Shown here one piece after another: positions 1 to 7,975 of a DNA stretch of 64,000 bases. Both the position numbers and the translations under genes were made by a program. The DNA comes from Hydrogenophaga intermedia. Lineage in GTDB: Bacteria > Pseudomonadota > Gammaproteobacteria > Burkholderiales > Burkholderiaceae_C. Each line of letters begins with the position of its first letter. Position 1 is the first letter of the stretch. The stretch is taken from the NCBI RefSeq assembly GCF_000723405.1, contig NZ_CCAE010000012.1, forward strand, positions 1-64,000. The letters are read 5' to 3'. The notes below the pieces were generated by a model. That model was not told the origin of the DNA. It saw nothing but the letters and a program-made list of their open reading frames with translations, and did no database searches.

Positions 1-657
1 CCACCGGGATCTCCACAGGGTGGATCGCCGGCAGCGTCAGAGGTGTATAGGAGCCAGCCCGACGCCCCGCGCCAGGACCTCGCCGAGCGCCTGGGCCAGT
101 GGTTGAACGTGCACGACGCCATCGCCTTGCACGCGGCGCACCAGCCCCTGCCTCCTGCCCTGCCTGCCCAGGCCCCGCGCCGCGCCGCCACCCAGCCCCG
201 CGCCGCCGATCTGCTGGCCGCGCTGCACCGCCTGCGCGCCACCCTGCGGCAAGGCATCGCGGCGCCGCCCGCGCTGCCGGTCGAGCCGCAGGACAGCGCC
301 TTCGCCCCTCACCATCAGCGCTGCCTCGATCAGCAGCGCCGCATGGAAACTGCCATCGAGCCCCTTCGCGCCCACGTGCGCCAGACGCTCGCCGCCGCCT
401 CGCCGCGGCTGGCGCGGCTCGCCGCGCTGGACGCCACGCTGGAGCGCCTGCTCGGCGGGCGAGAACAACGGCTGCTGTCCGGCGTACCGGCTTTCCTCAA
501 GGCGCGTTTCGAGCAACTGCGCCAGACCCGACCCGACGATTGGCCCGAGCCCTTCGAACAGGAACTGCAGCAGGCCCTGGTGGCCGAGCTCGACTTGCGC
601 CTGCAGCCCGTGACGGGGCTCATCGAAGCCCTCGCCCAGGCCAACGCCTCGCCCTGA
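1..657 (+). CDS. DUF3348-family protein, 5' end outside the window
   Basis: The reading frame is open from base 1, so the gene very likely starts upstream. An in-frame GTG at 43 has no convincing ribosome binding site. About 218 codons are visible. The protein is soluble, Arg/Ala-rich and mostly helical, with no membrane segment or signal peptide. The ERLGQWLNVHDAIAL stretch near the start resembles the conserved N-terminus of DUF3348 proteins. That family name comes from memory of the gene neighbourhood (DUF3348, DUF802, OmpA, DUF2894) and not from a search. It ends 10 bases before the DUF802-like gene, so it is probably the first gene of a four-gene operon. Its function is unknown; it may be an accessory factor of the membrane complex encoded next to it. 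Confidence 0.7.
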   Translation, partial: PPGSPQGGSPAASEVYRSQPDAPRQDLAERLGQWLNVHDAIALHAAHQPLPPALPAQAPRRAATQPRAADLLAALHRLRATLRQGIAAPPALPVEPQDSAFAPHHQRCLDQQRRMETAIEPLRAHVRQTLAAASPRLARLAALDATLERLLGGREQRLLSGVPAFLKARFEQLRQTRPDDWPEPFEQELQQALVAELDLRLQPVTGLIEALAQANASP

Positions 658-667
658 ACAGACACCC

Positions 668-2398
668 ATGAACCGACCCTTCCTGAACCGAACGTTCTTC
701 GCCGCCGCTTTCGTCCTCGGCCTGCTCTCTGTCGTCTGGGTCGGTGCCGGCTTCATCGGCACCAGCGCCCTGGCACTCACCATGACCGCGCTCATCGGCG
801 GCGTGTTCCTGTTGGGTGCGCTGGAGATCCAACGCTACCGCCACGACACCGCCGGGCTCGCCACGGCGCTGCAGCAAACACCCGCGCCCGAGGCCGCACT
901 CGCCGACTGGCTGGCCCGCGTGCCCGCCGGCTTGCGCCACGGCGTGCGCCAGCGCATCGAAAGCGAGCGCGGCGCCCTGCCCGGCCTGGCGCTCACGCCC
1001 TACCTCATCGGCTTGCTGGTGATGCTGGGCATGCTCGGGACCTTTCTCGGCATGGTGCTCACCTTCAAGGGCGTGGTCTTCACGCTCGAAGGCTCGGCCG
1101 ACCTGCAGGCCATCCGCACGGCCTTGGCCGCACCCATCAAGGGCCTGGGCCTGGCCTTCGGCACCTCGGTGGTGGGCGTGGCCACCTCGGCCATGCTGGG
1201 CCTGATGTCGGCCATCGCCCGACGCGAGCGCGCCGAGGTGTCGCGCCAGCTCGACGCGCGCGTGGCCGACGCGTTTCGGCCCTTCTCGCTCACGCACCAG
1301 CGCCAGGCCACCGTCGAGGCCCTGCAGCAACAGGCCAATGCCCTGCCCGCCGTGGTCACGCAACTGCAGGCGCTGGTGGAGCAGGTCGAGCGCCGCGGCC
1401 AGCAGCTCGACGAGCAACTGCTCGAACGCCAGACGCGCTTTCTCGACAGCTCGCGCGAGGCCTACCAGGGGCTTGCCCGCTCGGTCGAGCAATCCCTCAA
1501 GGACAGCCTGGACGCCAGCGCCCGCAGCGCCGCGCAGAACCTGCAGAGCGCGGTGGCGCAGGCCATGGACGCCATCGTCGAGCAGACCACGCGCCACCAC
1601 GAACGCGTGGACGCCTCGCTGCAGTCGCTGATGCAGGCCGTCGGCAGCGGCTTCGAGCAGCGCGGCGGCGCGCTCATGCAGAACGTGCAGGAGACCCTGA
1701 CCCGATCGCAAGCTGAACACCGCGAACACCTGGCCGAGCTGCAAAGCGCGATGAGCGAGCAGCAGAGCAGGCTGAGTGAGCAGCACACCCGCCAACTCGC
1801 CGAGCTGGGCACGGCCTTCGAAGCGCCGATGGCGCGACTGATCCACACGGCCGGCGAAGCGCCCCGGGCTGCGGCCGAGCTGGTCGCGCAACGGCGCGAA
1901 GAGATGGTCCAGCTGGCCGAGCGCGACCAGCAGGCGTTGCAGGAACGCGGCGCGCTGCTACAGCACATCGACTCGCTGCTGCAGCGTGTGCAGCAGGGCA
2001 CGGGCGAGCAGGCGGCGGCCATCGAATCGCTCGTCGCCTCGGCCGGCGCGGTGCTCGACCAGGTGGGCCGCCAATTCGCCGACACCGTGGGCGCGCACGC
2101 CGGGCGCGTGGAAAGCGTGGCCGCGCGGGTCAATGCCAGTGCGATCGAGCTGGCCAGCCTGGGCGAGGCCTTCGGCCATGGCGTGCAACTGGTCAGCAGC
2201 ACGAACCAGCAACTCATCGAAAGCCTGCGCGCCGTAGAGAACGCCGTCACGCAGTCCATCGCGCGCAGCGACGAACAGCTCGCCTACTACGTGGCACAGG
2301 CGCGCGAGGTGATCGATCTCAGCATCAGCTCACAGCAAGGCATCGTGGAAGACCTGCGCCGCCTGCGCGCCCTGCCCGAGGGGAGGCAACCCGCATGA
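668..2398 (+). CDS. DUF802-like membrane protein with MotA/TolQ/ExbB-type core and long coiled-coil tail
   Basis: 576 aa. Hydrophobic segments lie at about 9-29, 33-52, 108-133 and 156-184. The last two look like the channel helices of the MotA/TolQ/ExbB family: GTFLG at 124-128, and AFGTSVVG at 163-170 with Thr166 where the family has a conserved polar residue. From about 185 to 565 the chain is almost unbroken Gln/Glu/Arg/Ala-rich heptad sequence, predicted to form a long cytoplasmic coiled coil. The arrangement, a short channel plus a long tail beside a MotB-like partner, recalls ZorA of Zorya defence systems, but no Zorya effector is present. Its ATGA overlap with the next gene suggests translational coupling and a fixed stoichiometry. 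DUF802 naming is from memory; the channel assignment is inferred from motifs. Confidence 0.75.
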   Translation: MNRPFLNRTFFAAAFVLGLLSVVWVGAGFIGTSALALTMTALIGGVFLLGALEIQRYRHDTAGLATALQQTPAPEAALADWLARVPAGLRHGVRQRIESERGALPGLALTPYLIGLLVMLGMLGTFLGMVLTFKGVVFTLEGSADLQAIRTALAAPIKGLGLAFGTSVVGVATSAMLGLMSAIARRERAEVSRQLDARVADAFRPFSLTHQRQATVEALQQQANALPAVVTQLQALVEQVERRGQQLDEQLLERQTRFLDSSREAYQGLARSVEQSLKDSLDASARSAAQNLQSAVAQAMDAIVEQTTRHHERVDASLQSLMQAVGSGFEQRGGALMQNVQETLTRSQAEHREHLAELQSAMSEQQSRLSEQHTRQLAELGTAFEAPMARLIHTAGEAPRAAAELVAQRREEMVQLAERDQQALQERGALLQHIDSLLQRVQQGTGEQAAAIESLVASAGAVLDQVGRQFADTVGAHAGRVESVAARVNASAIELASLGEAFGHGVQLVSSTNQQLIESLRAVENAVTQSIARSDEQLAYYVAQAREVIDLSISSQQGIVEDLRRLRALPEGRQPA

Positions 2399-3063
2399 TG
2401 GCCGGCCTGGACGAACGCCCCGGCGATGACGGCGGCGACGGGAACGCCGCCCCGGTGTGGGCTGTGTTCGGCGACCTGATGTCCGGCCTGGTGGGCGCTT
2501 TCGTGCTCATCCTGGTGGGCGTGCTGGTGGTGCAGATGGACCTGGTGAACAGCTTGCAGGCCGAGGTGCGCAAGCGCGAGCAGGAGGAGCAGCGCCGCAT
2601 GGCCCTGGAAAAGGCCTTGGCCATTCCCCTGCAGAACGGCCGCGTGACGCTGGACAACGGCCGCATCGGCATCAGCGGCAGCGTGCTATTCGCGCTCAAC
2701 TCCGACGAACTGCGGCCCGAGGGCCGGCTGATCCTGCGCAGCCTGGTGCCGCCACTGCAGGTGTACCTGGGCGAACGCGACGAGATGCTCATGGTGAGCG
2801 GCTTCACCGACGACCGCCCGGTGCAGGCCGGCAACCAGCGCTTCGCCGACAACCTGGAGCTGTCGGCCCAGCGCGCGCTCACCGTCACGCGCGCCCTCAT
2901 CGAAGAGGGCATGCCACGTCAACGCGTGTTCAGCGCGGCCTTTGGCGCCGAACAACCCGTGGCCTCCAACGCCGACGAGAAGGGGCGCGCCCTCAACCGC
3001 CGCGTGGAGATGGCTCCCGTGCCCAAGGCCGGCCGCGAGGCCGGGAAGGCCACGCGTGACTGA
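2395..3063 (+). CDS. MotB-like OmpA-family protein
   Basis: 222 aa, one membrane helix at about 21-46 and an OmpA/MotB peptidoglycan-binding domain at about 88-207. The helix begins VWAVFGDLMSGLVGAF, with Asp27 in the DxMxxL context that carries the proton- or sodium-binding aspartate in MotB-type stators. The OmpA domain keeps LNSDELRPEG (101-110), GFTDD (136-140), LSAQRA (156-161) and the terminal NRRVEM (201-206). A short charged helix (about 50-75) joins the two. There is no cleavable signal peptide, as expected for a protein anchored in the inner membrane and reaching the cell wall. The ATG at 2395 overlaps the previous stop by 4 bases. Ion conduction through Asp27 is inferred, not shown. 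Confidence 0.85.
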   Translation: MMAGLDERPGDDGGDGNAAPVWAVFGDLMSGLVGAFVLILVGVLVVQMDLVNSLQAEVRKREQEEQRRMALEKALAIPLQNGRVTLDNGRIGISGSVLFALNSDELRPEGRLILRSLVPPLQVYLGERDEMLMVSGFTDDRPVQAGNQRFADNLELSAQRALTVTRALIEEGMPRQRVFSAAFGAEQPVASNADEKGRALNRRVEMAPVPKAGREAGKATRD

Positions 3064-3469
3064 GTCCGACGATGCCCCTCGGCCCCACCACGGCGCAGCC
3101 CGGCGCGGGGTCCCCACCACCCAGGCCAGCGTCCTGGCGCAGCTCAACCGGCACATCGCCGACGTCACCGGGCAACCCCAGGCCGCGCGCACCGAACTGC
3201 GCAGCGCGCAGGCCTTCCGCGACACCTGGGAGCGCCTGCACGCCGAGGACGAAGTGCATCAGGCCCTGCAACGCGGCCCCGAGAACCCTGGCCCGCTCAA
3301 CCCGCACCGCCTGGTGCTGCGCACCCTGGGCCTGCTGAGCGAGCTCTCGCCCGAGTACCTGCGCCGCTTCATGGCGCACGCCGACGCGTTGCTGTGGCTG
3401 GACGAGGCGAGCGCCCTGCTCAAACCCTCACCCACCGTCAAGGCACGGAAGGCGCGCTCGAAGGCGTGA
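3056..3469 (+). CDS. DUF2894-like small protein
   Basis: 137 aa from GTG 3056, chosen because it overlaps the stop of the OmpA gene (3061-3063) by 8 bases and gives the shortest product consistent with coupling. The open frame continues upstream only as a shadow of the OmpA gene. The protein is soluble and helical, with no cysteine motif or membrane segment. The LSPEYLRRFMAHADALLWLD region (about 97-116) is the most family-like part and matches what I recall of DUF2894 proteins. It is the last gene of the cassette; an enoyl-CoA hydratase on the other strand overlaps its 3' end by 32 bases. Function unknown. Confidence 0.7.
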   Translation: MTESDDAPRPHHGAARRGVPTTQASVLAQLNRHIADVTGQPQAARTELRSAQAFRDTWERLHAEDEVHQALQRGPENPGPLNPHRLVLRTLGLLSELSPEYLRRFMAHADALLWLDEASALLKPSPTVKARKARSKA

Positions 3470-4154
3470 GGCCGCGCTGCGCCGCGTTCTCCGCTTCGAT
3501 CGCCCGTTGGAAGTGGGCCAGGCCCACGTCGTTGAGCACCTTCTTGAAGCGCCCCGCCACCGCGGGTTCCAGTTGCGCGAGGCGCGCGCACACCTGATTC
3601 GCCGAGGCCTCAAGCGCGTCGTCGGCCACCACCTGCCACACCAGCCCCCAGGCCTGGGCCTGCGTGGCATGGAACGGCTCGCCCAGCAGCATCAGGCCCT
3701 TGGCGCGCGCCAGCCCCACGGCAGCGGGCAGCGTGGCCGTGAGGCCGCCGGTGACGAACACACCCAGGGACGCTTCGGGCAGCTTGAACCGGGCACTGTC
3801 GGCGGCGATCACCACGTCCGCATCGAGCATCCACTCCAGGCCGGCACCCACCGCCCAACCGTGCACGGCAGCCACCACGGGCTTGGGCAGGGACACCAAG
3901 GCCTGCGCCACGGCCTGCACCAGTGTGAGGTCGTCTTCCGTCGGCGGTGCGCCCAGGTCGCGCCCGGCGCAGAACGCCCGGCCCGTGCCGCGCAGCAGCA
4001 GCACGCGCACCGCGTCGTCGGATTCGGCCCGCGCGATCGCCGCCAACAGCGCGCGCGCGAGACCGTTGTCGATGGCGTTGAGCTTGTCGGGGCGATTGAG
4101 CGTGAGCGCCATGACGCCGTCCTGCACATCCACCAGAAGCGTCGGTTCGTTCAT
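3438..4154 (-). CDS. Enoyl-CoA hydratase/isomerase family protein
   Basis: 238 aa, a single crotonase-fold domain. The oxyanion-hole loops are present at AFCAGRDL (60-67) and HGWAVGAGLEW (98-108). Glu127 in LPEASLG matches one family catalytic acid. The segment after it (VFVTGGLTATL) lacks the usual PGxGGT consensus, so the exact reaction is open; hydration, isomerisation or a related acyl-CoA step are all possible. I chose ATG 4154, where homology starts; the frame is open further upstream as antisense of the Crp gene. Its 3' end overlaps the 3' end of the DUF2894-like gene on the other strand. It lies 65 bases downstream of the Crp/Fnr gene, so the two may be co-transcribed, next to an acetoacetyl-CoA synthetase. 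Confidence 0.88.
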   Translation of the reverse strand: MNEPTLLVDVQDGVMALTLNRPDKLNAIDNGLARALLAAIARAESDDAVRVLLLRGTGRAFCAGRDLGAPPTEDDLTLVQAVAQALVSLPKPVVAAVHGWAVGAGLEWMLDADVVIAADSARFKLPEASLGVFVTGGLTATLPAAVGLARAKGLMLLGEPFHATQAQAWGLVWQVVADDALEASANQVCARLAQLEPAVAGRFKKVLNDVGLAHFQRAIEAENAAQRGLTPSSAPSVP

Positions 4155-4219
4155 GCGGCTGGGGCTCCAAAGGGGTGAAGCATGGACAGGGGGTTCGGCA
4201 CTGGCCTGGCGTGTGTCGC

Positions 4220-4912
4220 TCAACTGCCCATGCCGAGCAGCGCGTCCACGTCCAGCAGCGTGATGCCACCGTAGCCGGTGCGGATCCAGCCCCGCGCGCG
4301 CATCCGGCTCAGCGCCTGGTTGCAGCGCGGGCGCGACAGCGAGGCCATGCTGGCCAGTTCTTCCTGCGACAGGCGCAACTGCGGCGATTCGCTGGGGTTG
4401 TGCAATGGATGCAGAAGGCCGCACAGCGCGCGCGCCACCTGGGCGTCGGTGTCGAGCAGGCTGTGGTCCACGTGCTTGTCCATGAACCAGTGCAGGCGCT
4501 CGTTGATCTGGCGCAGCAGAAATTCATTGAAGGCGGGCTGCGTCTCGCGCAGCACCTGGAACATGTCCCGCGGCATCAGCGCCACGCGGCTGTCGCGCAG
4601 GGCGATCACGTCCGCGTTGCGGGGCTTTTGGCGGATGAGCGTGCCTTCGCCGAACCAGCTGCCGCCGAGCTGCCCGCCGAGCGACACGGTGCGTCCGTCC
4701 GCCGACGAAACCGACCACTTGAAGAGTCCGTCGATGACGCCGTACCAGTGGCCCGGCAACTCGCCGCGGCGGCCGAGCGATTCGCCCAGGGGCACCGCCT
4801 GCTCGACCAGGCCCGCGCGCACATCGGCCTGCACGGCCGGTGGCAAGGCGTGGAACCAAGGCGACTGCGCGAGCAGCCCGTCGAGCGTGGGCGGTTTTGG
4901 TGCAATTGTCAT
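4220..4912 (-). CDS. Crp/Fnr-family transcriptional regulator
   Basis: 230 aa. A cyclic-nucleotide-binding-type beta-barrel spans about 20-125 (GSWFGEGTLI at 85-94), followed by a dimerisation helix and a winged helix-turn-helix at about 180-215 (LSQEELASMASLSRPRCNQA as recognition region). There is no N-terminal cysteine cluster, so it is not an oxygen-sensing Fnr. ATG 4912 was preferred over in-frame starts at 4930 and 4972 because homology begins near the LLAQSPWF stretch. It is divergent from the acetoacetyl-CoA synthetase gene across 74 bases. By position it probably regulates that gene and possibly the downstream hydratase; the ligand is unknown. Confidence 0.88.
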   Translation of the reverse strand: MTIAPKPPTLDGLLAQSPWFHALPPAVQADVRAGLVEQAVPLGESLGRRGELPGHWYGVIDGLFKWSVSSADGRTVSLGGQLGGSWFGEGTLIRQKPRNADVIALRDSRVALMPRDMFQVLRETQPAFNEFLLRQINERLHWFMDKHVDHSLLDTDAQVARALCGLLHPLHNPSESPQLRLSQEELASMASLSRPRCNQALSRMRARGWIRTGYGGITLLDVDALLGMGS

Positions 4913-4986
4913 CGTGCGAACTGTGAGCATACCCAGGGCTGCCCAGAATCGTGCGCACCGCTTCCGCACCACTTTCCCTCACGCCC

Positions 4987-6996
4987 ATGCAAGCAGACGC
5001 TTCTTCCGATGGCTACGGCCAACTCCTGTGGACGCCTTCGGCCGAGCAGGCCGCCGCCAGCCGCATGGCCGACTACCAGGCCTGGCTGGCCCGCGAGCAC
5101 GGCATCCACACCACCAGCTACCACGAGCTGTGGCGCTGGTCGATCGAGGACATCGACCGCTTCTGGTCATCGATCTGGACCTACTTCGACGTGCTGGGCG
5201 AGGGCCCGCTCACGCCGGTGCTGGGCCAGCGCGAGATGCCCGGTGCGCAGTGGTTTCCGAACACCCGGCTGAACTACGCGGAGAACATCTTCCGCCAGGC
5301 CAGCACCGAGCGCCCCGCGCTGATCGCGCGCAGCGAGGACGCGCCGCCGCGCGAGCTGTCCTGGGCCGAACTGGAGCGCGACACCGCGGCGCTGGCCGCC
5401 TTCCTGCGCGCACGGGGCATCGGCCCCGGCGACCGCGTGGCCAGCTACATGCCCAACCGACCCGAGACGGTAATCGCCTTCCTCGCCTGCGCGAGCATCG
5501 GTGCCATCTGGTCCAGCTGCGCGCCCGACATGGGCCCCACCGTGGTGCTCGACCGCCTGCGCCAGATCGAACCCCGACTGCTCTTCGCCACCGACAGCTA
5601 CAGCTACAACGGCAAACAGCACGACCGTGCACCGCAGGTGGACGAGCTGCTGGCCGCGCTGCCCAGCGTGCGCCACGTGGTGCAGGTGCCCGGGCCGATG
5701 CAAGGGAGCCGCAGCACGCCCGCCTGGCGCAACCGCCTCGACTGGGCCGACGCCATCGCCACGCCCGCCGCGCCGCGTTACGAGCGCGTGCCGTTCGACC
5801 ACCCGCTGTGGATCGTCTATTCCTCCGGCACCACCGGCCTGCACAAAGCCATGGTGCACAGCCACGGCGGCGTCGTGCTCACGCACCTCAAGACCTGCGC
5901 GCTGCAGCACGACCTGCGCCCCGGCGACCGACTGCTCTTCCTCGGCAGCACCGGGTGGATCGTCTGGAATTTCCAGCTCGGCGCGCTGTTCACGGGCGCC
6001 AGCATCGTGCTCTACGACGGCAACCCCAACTGGCCCGACACGGGCGCGCTGTGGCGCTTCATCGACGAGCAGCGCGTGAGCCACCTCGGCTGCGGCGCGG
6101 CCTACCTCATCGCGGCCAAAAAGGACGGCCTGCGCCCGCGCGACATCGGCGCGCTCACGCAGTTGCGCGCCATCAACGTCACCGGCTCGCCGCTGCCGGT
6201 GGACGCCTACCACTGGGCCTACGAAGCGATCAAGCCGGACCTGTGGCTGGCCTCCATCAGCGGCGGCACCGACATCGCCTCGGGCTTCGTGGCCTGCGCG
6301 CCCACGCTGCCCGTGCACGCGGGCGAGATCCAGTGCGCCGAGCTGGGCGTGGCGGCCTTCGCCTTCAACGACGCCGGCCAGCCCGTGGTCGACGAAGTGG
6401 GCGAGCTGGTGATCACCCAGCCCATGCCCTCCATGCCCGTGCGCTTCTGGAACGACGAGGGCGGGCGCCGCTACCGTGAGAGCTACTTCGAGACCTTCCC
6501 TGGCGTCTGGCGGCACGGCGACTGGATCCGCTTCACGCCGCGCCACACCTCGGTCATCTACGGCCGCTCGGACAGCACCATCAACCGCTTCGGCATCCGC
6601 ATGGGCACGGCCGAGATCTACCGCGTGGTGGAGGAGCTGCCCGAGGTGCGCGACAGCCTGGTGGTGGACCTGGAGTACCTTGGTCGCCCGTCCTTCATGC
6701 CACTGTTCGTGGTGCTGCAGCCCGGCCTCACGCTCGACGACGCGCTGCGCCAGCGCATCACCGAACAGATCCGCAGCAAGGCCTCGTCGCGCCACGTGCC
6801 CAACGAGGTGGTGCAGGTCGACGACATCCCGCGCACGCTGAGCGGCAAGAAAATGGAAGTGCCGGTGCGCAAGCTGCTGCTGGGCACGGCCGCCGAGAAG
6901 GTGGCCAGCCCCGACGCGATGCAAAACCCGGCCAGCCTCGGCTTCTTCGTGGCCTACGCGGCCCGGCTCGCCAGCGCCCTGCCCTCAGGCGCCTGA
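4987..6996 (+). CDS. aacS: Acetoacetyl-CoA synthetase (acetoacetate-CoA ligase)
   Basis: 669 aa, full length for the family. It activates acetoacetate with ATP and CoA, feeding ketone-body or polyhydroxybutyrate breakdown products into acetyl-CoA. The N-terminal cap (ELWRWSIEDIDRFW, then PNTRLNYAEN) is typical of acetoacetate and acetate ligases. The AMP-binding loop YSSGTTGLHK lies at 278-287, and the acyl-adenylate motif includes GRSDSTINRFGIRMG. The C-terminal SGKKMEVPVR carries the catalytic lysine near 622. I used ATG 4987; a GTG at 4951 would add 12 residues, and neither has a strong ribosome binding site. Its last 12 bases overlap the 3' end of the tetR gene on the other strand. Confidence 0.93.
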   Translation: MQADASSDGYGQLLWTPSAEQAAASRMADYQAWLAREHGIHTTSYHELWRWSIEDIDRFWSSIWTYFDVLGEGPLTPVLGQREMPGAQWFPNTRLNYAENIFRQASTERPALIARSEDAPPRELSWAELERDTAALAAFLRARGIGPGDRVASYMPNRPETVIAFLACASIGAIWSSCAPDMGPTVVLDRLRQIEPRLLFATDSYSYNGKQHDRAPQVDELLAALPSVRHVVQVPGPMQGSRSTPAWRNRLDWADAIATPAAPRYERVPFDHPLWIVYSSGTTGLHKAMVHSHGGVVLTHLKTCALQHDLRPGDRLLFLGSTGWIVWNFQLGALFTGASIVLYDGNPNWPDTGALWRFIDEQRVSHLGCGAAYLIAAKKDGLRPRDIGALTQLRAINVTGSPLPVDAYHWAYEAIKPDLWLASISGGTDIASGFVACAPTLPVHAGEIQCAELGVAAFAFNDAGQPVVDEVGELVITQPMPSMPVRFWNDEGGRRYRESYFETFPGVWRHGDWIRFTPRHTSVIYGRSDSTINRFGIRMGTAEIYRVVEELPEVRDSLVVDLEYLGRPSFMPLFVVLQPGLTLDDALRQRITEQIRSKASSRHVPNEVVQVDDIPRTLSGKKMEVPVRKLLLGTAAEKVASPDAMQNPASLGFFVAYAARLASALPSGA

Positions 6997-7728
6997 GCCC
7001 ACCGGCCGCTGGAGGAAGGCCTCCAGGCCGGCCAGGAAGATCTCCACGTGGGCGTCGAAGCTGCTGTTGAGCGGCACCTCGCTGCCGTTCTGCCAGCGCA
7101 GGATGAAGGCCTTGTTGGCCAGCAGCGGCAGGTGGCGCACCAGCGTGGGGTGCGCCAGCGGGTCCACTGATCGCACGCGCGCCTCCAGCGCGGCGGCCCA
7201 GCCTTCGGGGTCGTCGGTGGGCAGGGGGGCCAGCTCCATGGTCATGAAACCCATCATGGCCGAGATGACGCAGTTGTAGGCCTCGCGCAGGTTCGTCTCC
7301 GTGGCGCCGGCCTCCAGCAACGCGTCGATCACGCCTTCGATGAGCGCGATGCTCAGGCTCGCGTTCGAGGCGAGCTGCGCGCCGATGAGCTGCGCCACGT
7401 TGGGGTGCTTTCGAATCGACTTGCGGTAGCGGTTGAACAGCTTGCGCATCCAGTCGCGCCAGTCGCCCTCGCCTCGCGGCGGCACCACGCCCGCCATCAC
7501 CAGGCTCGACACGTCGGCCAGCAGCGCGTCCTTGGACGCCGCGTGCCAGTAGATGGTGCTGGGATAGACGTCCAGCGAGCGAGCGACGTCGCGCAGGCTG
7601 AAGGCGTGAATGCCGACGCGGTCGATCTGCTCCAGGGCCACGGAAACGATGCGCTCGTGCGTGATGGTGCTGTTCACTGGCCGCCCCGCGGTCTTGCGGG
7701 GCGCCTTGGCGGGAGCGGCAGGTGGCAT
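6985..7728 (-). CDS. TetR-family transcriptional regulator
   Basis: 247 aa. The N-terminal helix-turn-helix (about 26-66) contains FSLRDVARSLDVYPSTIYWH, a typical TetR DNA-binding segment. It is preceded by a basic Pro/Ala-rich leader and followed by an all-helical ligand domain resembling the TetR_C tetracycline-repressor type. ATG 7728 is preferred; the frame stays open to 7839 but that extension would run through the probable operator. The gene is divergent from the ABC importer operon, with two near-identical inverted repeats in between (7812-7829 and 7833-7854). It is therefore probably a ligand-released repressor of the transport and hydrolase genes, and perhaps of itself. The ligand is unknown and may be the imported substrate. 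Confidence 0.92.
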   Translation of the reverse strand: MPPAAPAKAPRKTAGRPVNSTITHERIVSVALEQIDRVGIHAFSLRDVARSLDVYPSTIYWHAASKDALLADVSSLVMAGVVPPRGEGDWRDWMRKLFNRYRKSIRKHPNVAQLIGAQLASNASLSIALIEGVIDALLEAGATETNLREAYNCVISAMMGFMTMELAPLPTDDPEGWAAALEARVRSVDPLAHPTLVRHLPLLANKAFILRWQNGSEVPLNSSFDAHVEIFLAGLEAFLQRPVGSGA

Positions 7729-7811
7729 GTGTCGTGCGCGAAAGGCGATGGCTGATGGGCCGGGCGATCGTACACCCAGGGTTTCCCCTGTCATCGACCT
7801 CCAGTTCCAAG

Positions 7812-7854
7812 GACAATAATTCAATTGTCGCGTGAACAATAAAATAATTGTTCA
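7812..7854. promoter_or_regulatory. Tandem inverted-repeat operator between tetR and the ABC operon
   Basis: There are two inverted repeats with the same core. The first is GACAAT-N6-ATTGTC (7812-7829). The second is TGAACAAT-N6-ATTGTTCA (7833-7854). Both share ACAAT-N6-ATTGT and their centres are 23 bp apart. The stretch is markedly AT-rich against the surrounding sequence. Position and symmetry fit two TetR dimers binding side by side. A TTGACA at 7873-7878 may be a -35 element, but I see no convincing -10. Confidence 0.75.
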
Positions 7855-7975
7855 ACGTGGCATATTGATTGCTTGACACCGTTCAGGCCTGGCCCGCGCT
7901 CCGGATCACGCACCCGGACAGTGCACCAGATGGTTGTCGATGCCGCCGTTGAACGGCGCTACCCCAGGAGTTCCC

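Noticed and set aside
1-3469. A Zorya defence system
   Set aside because: The MotA/MotB-like pair matches the plan, but no zorC, zorD or zorE-type gene is adjacent, and the flanking partners are small helical proteins. I kept it as a motor-like complex of unknown role.
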